From positions 31,292,661-31,356,660 of the forward strand of contig BTRK01000002.1 of assembly GCA_036245805.1 (NCBI GenBank): a DNA stretch of 64,000 nucleotides. Direction: 5' to 3'. A model generated the notes under the pieces. It had not been told where the DNA came from and made no database searches. It saw only the letters and a program-made list of their open reading frames with translations. The translations under genes and the position numbers were made by a program. Source of the stretch: Pristionchus mayeri (taxonomy: Eukaryota > Nematoda > Chromadorea > Rhabditida > Neodiplogasteridae). This document shows, piece by piece, positions 57,408-64,000 of the stretch. How positions within the stretch are numbered: position 1 is the stretch's first letter; every line of letters starts with the position of its first letter.

Positions 57408-60400
57408 ATGCTGGTTCTACTCGGAATAGCCACCCTCGTGGTCTACGCCCTCTTCCGATACTATTCGATGGTGTCCAAATACCCGCGCGGTCCCTTCCCC
57501 TGGCCGTTCATCGGAAACATGCTCGAGGTCAAGCACATTTGTTTTTTTTCACAATATTCTCCGAAATTGTTGTTCTGTCTTCCTAGGGTTTCATGACCAG
57601 CTTTCGCAAAAAAAATTAAAATAGAAATGGTATTACAGCATAATATCGCTCAAGAACATCTGGCAGCTGAGAAATACGCCTCGAAATTCGATGGAATCTT
57701 CACTCTTCATGTTCCACTTCCTAATGTTTTTCTCACGGACTACGAGACCATCAGGGAGGCATTCGTCGAGAAAGGTACAACAAATTGTAGTACTAATCGG
57801 TCCCTAAAGTGTATATAGATGATAAATTCTCTGTTATTAGGTGAGGCACACGGATTGTCAGGCGATTGGCCACTGATTGGAATTATTGGGAACTAAATTA
57901 AGATAATTGAAAAATTTCAAAATTTGAGGAGACGACTTCGCCGGTCGTCCTGAGAACATCGTGATGCAGGAGATTTTCACGTACACTCCGAATTCCGGTG
58001 TTTTTTTCGTAAATAATGCAATGAGAAAGAGTCGATAATCAAAGGCACACTGTGAGGTAGGCCGTTTCAATGTATTTTGCGTGGGTTTCTCAGCGAACTA
58101 GATTAGTTAACGATGTTCTCAGGGGTTCTCAACTCAAACGGAGAGAATTGGCGCGAGCAGCGTCGTGTCGCTCTTTCCATTCTGCGAGACATCGGAATGG
58201 GCAAGAATCTGATGGAAGAACAGGTGAATGTTACAAAAAAAATGTTTAGATTTCAATTTATCGATTCCAGGTGCTCAGCTCGGTTCGTGAGTATCTCGCT
58301 TGCCTCGACAATATCAAGGACAAGGGAAAAGTGGACCTGCACTGGCCGATTCAGGTTTCGCTCTTTGATCAGATTGCATGTGCACAAAATTTGCTTCATA
58401 ACGAGAACTTAGTATAATGTGGCAACACTAAGTTGCAGTGTTGTCAACATCCATCAAAATATCATAATTTATGCTTTTCCAGTTGATGGTTGGCAACATC
58501 ATCAACGAGACGCTCTTCGGGTATCGATACAAATACGACGATTGCGAAGTTCTCATCAAATACGTCGAAGACTTTCAGAAGGTGAATCAATATTTGAGAT
58601 GAAAATATATTTTTAAATGCCGTGCATATACTTCGCATCATTACTCAAAAAATCAACTTTTCAACGCACGGAGACTGTCATTAATTTCAAATATAATTTC
58701 AGTGGATCGGCGAGCTGGCGAAATCACCCGAGATCGCTGTTGGAATGGCTGCTCCCTCACTGCTGAAGGTGGGTTTTATCATTGGTTCAATTTGGATGAG
58801 AAACTATCACATTGACTCGGGCTTGTTGATATTATAAAAATTAAATGATTCCATTTTTGCAGATCCCCTTCATTCGTTACCACAGTCTGACCAAGCATCG
58901 CGACAACATGCTCACTGTAATGATTTCTTGCAGTTTAGCAAAATGTCTTTTCAACTTTCCAAATTTTCAGATCGCTCAGTATGTCGTCGACAATGTCGAG
59001 AAGTGCTTGGAAGGATACAAGTGAGTAAGACGTCGGAATTATTGCAATTGTTGAAAAAGGAATATACTAGAAGTAAATGGAAAAAAATAGGAACGGAAAT
59101 CAGCGTTTTCACAGCGTTGTTTTGATGAAAAAAATACGTTTTAGACCCGAAGACGAGCCTTCCTGCTTCGTACACGCCTACAAACAGAACGCTTATCTCA
59201 AGTAAGCGACACTCAAATCACACGAATCTTCCTAAGACATGATCTTCTGAATGGGTTTGTAGTGGAAAGTTTACTTCACTGTATGTTGCAAATTTAAATA
59301 ATTTTACAATTTGATTTACATTTGTCAATTAACCACATCTGTAGTGATGAAAACCTGATATCGACGTGCAACGATTTCTTCATGGCCGGCCAAGAAACGA
59401 CTACGACTACAATGAGATGGGCGGTGCTCTATCTAGCAATCAATCAAGAAGCACAGGTTTGAATTCTGATTACAATTATCGATTTATGACATCTAACAAG
59501 AATTCTTTAACATTTGAGGAGAAATTGCGTCGAGAAATTCTCACTGTCGTCGGGAAAGACAGACTACCGACGATGGCTGACAAGGCAAAGGTAAACAATT
59601 GTTTATGACCGACAGGAAGTCAAAATTTGATCTAGTTTGCTATCATTTTAGATTCACTGTGTTCCATTACCAACAAATTTCAGATGATCTTCGCGCAAGC
59701 TACCGTACTCGAGGTGCAACGAATGGCTAACATCCTCAGCGGAAATCTGGCCCATCGAACCACGAGGGATACGGTAGTCAAGGTACACACATTATCCGTT
59801 GGTTACAGTATCAACAAATATTTCAGGGCCACAAAATCCCTAATGACACACTTGTTACTGGCGACATCCACTACGTTTTGGCTAGGGATCCTAATTTCGT
59901 CGAACCTGAAAGGTAAACTTCTCATGTAACTTAGTGATGACACTTGAAGCTACGTTCAACCCTAATTTTCATCTTTGAGGCCGGCTTTCCGAGCCCGCTT
60001 TGTCATCCCAAATATGAAGAAGCTTTGTTGTAGGTTTAACCCCGATCGATTCCTGAATGATGACGGTACCGCCTTAAGAAAGGTAATGATTCTGAAAGAT
60101 GAATGTATTTTGTTACAAAAATGTGAATACATCTGATGAAAAAACTTTGCTAAAATGAAAACTGTTATTTGTAATTGATTATTTGTACTCTACAGGCTCT
60201 GGTGGATCGCGTGTGCGCCTTCTCTCTGGGCAAGCGAATATGCGCAGGCGAAGGTTCGTTTCCATCTATTGTGGTACCAAAAGTCGATTTTTTTGTCGAC
60301 GTTTATGCTAGAAATGAACTCAAAAAATTGATTGCTAGAGTGATTTGTATAATCGAACTAAGGATTGAATGAGCTTCCAAACATACAGAGATGCATAAGG

Positions 60401-60671
60401 CATCCAGCCGACACAGCCTTATTGTTAACATTAATCTGAACTGTTCGTCTATATTCCCTTCATAAAAGAAAAATTTTCAGATTTTGAAAAGGCAGACTAA
60501 TCGTACCATTTCATTTGAGGTCTTGCTCGAGTCGAGCTCTTCCTGGGTCTCACAGCGACCATTCAGAACTACCGTATCCTCACGAGGGAAGGAGAACCAA
60601 TCGATCTGGAGCCTCTACCCATGAAAATTCTGCAACCAAAGGACCAGTTTATCAAGATTGAGAAAGTCTGA
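57408..60671 (+). CDS. Cytochrome P450, CYP2 clan (nematode CYP33/34/35-like)
   Basis: Haem-thiolate monooxygenase, probably anchored in the endoplasmic reticulum and acting on xenobiotics or lipids. About 16 short exons give about 487 residues. The N-terminal anchor [19 protein letters not shown] is followed by the proline-rich hinge [25 protein letters not shown] is the C-helix (WxxxR), [14 protein letters not shown] is a CYP33-type block, and [14 protein letters not shown] is the I-helix (AGxxTT). [11 protein letters not shown] is the K-helix ExxR, FNPDRF is the PERF-region motif, and [11 protein letters not shown] is the haem loop with the Cys ligand. Ends [10 protein letters not shown], stop 60671. 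Normal length with all key residues present. The exon 2 acceptor (about 57639) is the least certain join. Confidence 0.93.
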
Positions 60672-61071
60672 ATTGCGATAAATTTTGAAAAATAACCTAG
60701 GTCGATCAATTGTAAAAAAGTTTGCGATTATAAACATTTGCATTGGATCGAATGTGTCTATTACGACTTACTAGTTTTCGTGTTTTACGTTTTGGTTAGG
60801 AGTTTATTTTAGAGTGAGCACAAAAAAGGATCATTTGTATTCCTAATACTGATCTACAAACAAAGAAATCATGTGAAAGTTCGGGATGCGCCAAAGGGTA
60901 TGCAACAGATTTCGAAAGGCACCCGACGCCAATAAGTTCCTACCTCGTCATTGCACACCTACTCTGTGTCAACGAATTTTTGTATAAACTAGCGACCTTC
61001 GGTCGCTACGTGGTTCGCGGGGTTGTGTTTTAAGGATAACAACTGGACGCGACTGGTGAGAGCCTGCTTAA

Positions 61072-61182
61072 AACGTTGTAAAAGGCTCGTGAGGCCTCGG
61101 GCAATTCGAAAAAGTTGGGATGGGGCTTCGCCCCATCCCAACTTTTTCGAATCACCCTCGGCCTCACGAGCCTTTCACAACG
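61072..61182. repeat. Nearly perfect 53-bp-arm hairpin
   Basis: AACGTTGTAAAAGGCTCGTG through AAGTTGGGATGGGGC, loop TTC, then the complement down to CACGAGCCTTTCACAACG, with only a few mismatches. Part of the arm (GTGAGGCCTCGGGCAATTCG) recurs without its partner at about 53762. No reading frame. Confidence 0.9.
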
Positions 61183-61288
61183 CTTACGCTGCGGGGAGTA
61201 AGAGCAGGTTGGGATGGTGTGGCGGGTGGTGCACGGGTGCATTTGAGTTTTCTGCGATTACCTAAAATGCACCATGTTGTGTGGTGTT

Positions 61289-61868
61289 CTGAAAGTGCTC
61301 GTCGTGAGAATGCTAACGGTCAAGGTCCGACGTCACACGAACGCGTTTGAGCCAAGTTAGAGCGATTTGAATAAAAGAGATCAAAGATCAAAGATCAAAG
61401 ATCAAGTTTCATATTTTAAAAGCACTCGTCATGGGGATACCAAAGGTCAAGGTCCTATCCTTCTACGATGATTTTGAAGCGAGTTAGAGCCATTTGAAGA
61501 AAAAGATCAAACTACAAACTACAAAGATCAAACATCAAACTTTAAAAGCGCTCGCCATGGGGATGCCAACGGTCAAGCTCCTATCCTTCTATGATGATTT
61601 TGAAGCGAGTTAGAGCCATTTGAAGAAAAAGATCAAACTACAAACTACAAAGATCAAACATCAAACTTTAAAAAGCGCTCGCCAAGGGGATGCCAACGGT
61701 CAAGCTCATATCCTTCTACGACGATTTTGAAGCGAGTTAGAGCCATTTGAAGAAAAAGATCAAACTACAAACTACAAAGATCAAAGATCAAACTTTAAAA
61801 AGCACTCGCCATGGGGATACCAAAGGTCAAGGTCCTATCCTTCTACAATGATTTTGAAGCGAGTTAGA
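61289..61868. repeat. Minisatellite, about 126-bp unit, four to five copies
   Basis: Each unit contains ATGGGGATGCCAACGGTCAA, TATCCTTCTACGATGATTTT, GAAGCGAGTTAGAGCCATTT and A-rich GATCAAACTACAAACTACAA. Copies start near 61425, 61552, 61678 and 61804, with a more diverged first copy from about 61289. The internal GATCAAA units vary in number. Confidence 0.9.
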
Positions 61869-62455
61869 CATTCTAATTAAATTCATACGAAACGCTAATG
61901 CATGATCGGACACTACTTACCAAGCGCAATTGGTGAACTAAGTATTGCATCATATTTCACAAATGGAAGGTTGTTGATTGCTACAGCCAATTAGTCACTA
62001 CATCGATATTATCAATTATGACAGCTCGATTAACGCGGTCAATTTTAATACATTTCTCCCTCCTCGGTTTCTACGCTGCCGACGCCTATTCGGAACTGGT
62101 CCATATAAAAGCAGCGGAGGCCCTTATCGTACCACCTGCTTAGCTTGAAACGAGCTCTTCAAGAAAGGCGACTTTTCTGTTGTTGAAAATACTATGTCAC
62201 ATCGTCAACCTAAGAAAGATTCTAGCTCTGTTCTCACATAGGTTAAGGGGAATCCTGAGCAGAGTATGTGTACATTGTAGAAGAAGAAGAGTACTCTATA
62301 TCCATTGGTGGCACAAACCCTCACTCAAAAAGGGAAGGTTCCGTAACCCCATAATTCTATTTCTCTCGATCTCACGAAGGCGTCAGTACAATAAAGAATC
62401 AAGGTGTGTTAGCAGTTGCTCAGCCGCGGATTCATTCTTCAATTAACCAATTCCC
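61869..62455. other. Intergenic region before the decayed mariner
   Basis: No gene supported. Part of it may be the unrecognisable 5' end of the adjacent mariner copy. Confidence 0.3.
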
Positions 62456-63100
62456 TCTTCGGCATGGATGATAAGTGGGTCACGTACGATAACCCCGAGA
62501 TGATACTGCAGTGGTTGGATTCCGATGAAAAGCGGTAGGCAATATCGAAGAAAGAAGTACACGGAAAGAAGGATCTGATCACTTTCTTCGCCTCGACGCT
62601 CGACCCCGTCTACTGGGATTTTCTTCCTGAAGGTGCCACCATAAAGACTGAGCTGACTCATGTAGATAATATGGCTATCAGAGTCCATACCAGACTCGCT
62701 AACCATAGAAAAATCTTGATCCTCAAAGACAATGCGAGGCCGCATCACGCAAAAATCACTTACACTACTCTGGACAAACGCGTAATCGAATGGATACCCC
62801 ATCCCCCGTATTCAACGGATATCTCCCCTTGCGACTACCGCTACTTCCGATCCATCTATGCTTTCGGTCGCGAAAAGAAATTCGCCAAACGAGATGCATT
62901 CAATAGACACTTCCAGTAATGGATGAACTCTAAGTCCCAGTAATTCAGGAGGATAGGAATCGAGACCCTGCCTGATCGATGGTAGTAGGTGGTGGGAGGA
63001 AAGTGGGCATACAATGTTTATTGAGAATGATGAATTGTTAAAGAAATAAAGAAAACAAAATAAAACAAAAAAAGTCCGAGAACTTATGGGACACCCTAAT
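62456..63100 (+). pseudogene. Decayed mariner, 3' part
   Basis: Diverged relative of the DD34D mariners in the palindromes: DDKWVTYDNPEMILQWLDSDE (stop TAG soon after), then LILKDNARPHHAKITYTTLD (second catalytic Asp) and HPPYSTDISPCDYRYF (third Asp). It ends with a recognisable terminal repeat AACTTATGGGACACCCTAAT. Stops and frameshifts break the frame and the 5' terminal repeat is not visible. Much older than the palindrome copies. Confidence 0.85.
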
Positions 63101-63106
63101 ATTATT

Positions 63107-63926
63107 ATGCAGTTGCTTCAACGCCATACAATTAATCAGCTCGGCTGCCTAACTTTTCCTAATTTTAACTCCACGATTGGTGAGTCAGATTTTGTATTAT
63201 GTGATTAGGGAGTGGAGTATTTGGTAGAAATTTTCTATAACTGCATAAAAACAAATCTTTTGAAGAAGAGAAAAGAAGTTGACGATGATAACTTCTTTCA
63301 GAACTTCGCCACAACTCCTTATATGCCGACACTTTAAAAAGGGGTTGCGGTTGAATTGATCATTCTCTTCCGCAATTCCTTAGGTGGAAAAGAGAAAACA
63401 GTTAAACGAGTGTATGCAAGAGCTCTGGAGGATGCGTTTGAAGTATGAATTTAACACGTTCCACCTACAATAACTATAGTAAAGTGGAATCGACATATAT
63501 GTATATCAACATTATCAGGATGTATATCAACATTATCAGGATATATTCACATTATCAAGTTTAGGAATGATCGTAGAAAAATGTGTAAACAAATATAAAC
63601 TTTAGAAAAATAGTTGTACTACTATTTAATCTCAATTGTACTACTATTTAATCTCTTTGACCATCATACGTATTATACTCGAATTGAGAATTCGGCGATG
63701 TACACTATCTAATAATTAAATTATCTGCTAATTACAGGTAGATATTCTGGGAGAAACAATGCAACTCTCGAGTGATATCCAATGTGTTAACATTAGCATT
63801 AAGGAACAGACGAAGACAATATTAGAACAAATGTATTCAATTATTTGGTTTCTTGGAATCGTTCCATTTATCGGATATCTTATGAATGAATCCCAAGTTA
63901 TTTCAGATCGCACGAATATTGCTTAA
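63107..63926 (+). CDS. Small predicted membrane protein, unrecognised
   Basis: Four exons join in phase with good splice sites: 63107-63179, 63302-63343, 63384-63442 and 63738-63926. The product of about 121 residues reads MQLLQRHTINQLGCL, ELRHNSLYADTLKR, EKTVKRVYARALEDAFE, VDILGETMQLSSDIQ, then a hydrophobic segment YSIIWFLGIVPFIGYLM near the C-terminus and stop at 63926. The consistent phasing of three tiny introns is the main support. The true start could lie in exons further upstream, because the decayed mariner ends only about 6 bases before this ATG. I do not recognise the family. Confidence 0.45.
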
Positions 63927-64000
63927 TTGAATTGTGTTGTGTGTGATCAATCCTTTTTTTTCAATGACATGATGCTACGGATTCATGCTGTTCATCTTTC

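Noticed and set aside
61289..61868. CRISPR-like array
   Set aside because: Repeats are head to tail without unique spacers, and the genome is eukaryotic.

Overview
The window is from a eukaryotic nuclear genome and almost certainly a nematode, most plausibly a rhabditid or diplogastrid worm. Genes are split into many short exons by tiny introns of about 42-60 bases. The 3' splice sites read TTTCAG, and several start codons sit directly behind such a site (40397, 27349, 31381), as expected for spliced-leader trans-splicing. The gene families fit: a class-3 lipase, paired secreted carboxylesterases, a seven-helix chemoreceptor, a CYP2-clan P450 and many Tc1/mariner elements. Exon structures were read by eye from reading frames and splice sites. 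No database search was possible.

Left part (1-9396): a class-3 lipase running off the left edge, an unrecognised secreted protein, and a polytopic membrane protein with an internal duplication, all on the minus strand. Two introns of the last gene have been swollen by short TIR elements.

Palindromic block (9397-25579): two very large inverted repeats lie back to back with no gap. Palindrome 1 (9397-16768) has 3.6-kb arms around a 150-bp spacer. Palindrome 2 (16769-25579) has arms of 5.0 and 3.7 kb around a 121-bp spacer. Both carry paralogous copies of one small gene, four copies in all, and DD34D mariner transposons. Palindrome 2 begins inside a coding exon of a carboxylesterase. The 3' half of that gene therefore also sits inverted about 9 kb away and is itself interrupted by an apparently intact mariner. 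The right arm has lost 1.24 kb, which leaves an in-frame esterase-transposase junction.

Middle (25580-46526): the 5' part of the broken esterase, a nearly complete esterase paralogue, a chemoreceptor, a gene-poor stretch, a fold-back element with a tRNA-like core, a Tc1-like DD37D transposon with one nonsense codon, and a C2H2 zinc-finger gene with about one exon per finger. A three-level nest of transposons follows: an inverted-repeat element with tRNA-like arms inside a mariner-like element, itself invaded by an RTE-type retrotransposon that keeps its endonuclease but lacks reverse transcriptase.

Right part (46527-64000): a complete mitochondrial citrate synthase gene, a second zinc-finger gene on the opposite strand that is a paralogue of the first, a complete cytochrome P450, a perfect long hairpin, a 126-bp minisatellite, a decayed mariner and a small predicted membrane-protein gene. 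The citrate synthase is the only obvious core metabolic gene. The rest is the environment-facing, fast-evolving repertoire typical of nematode chromosome arms.
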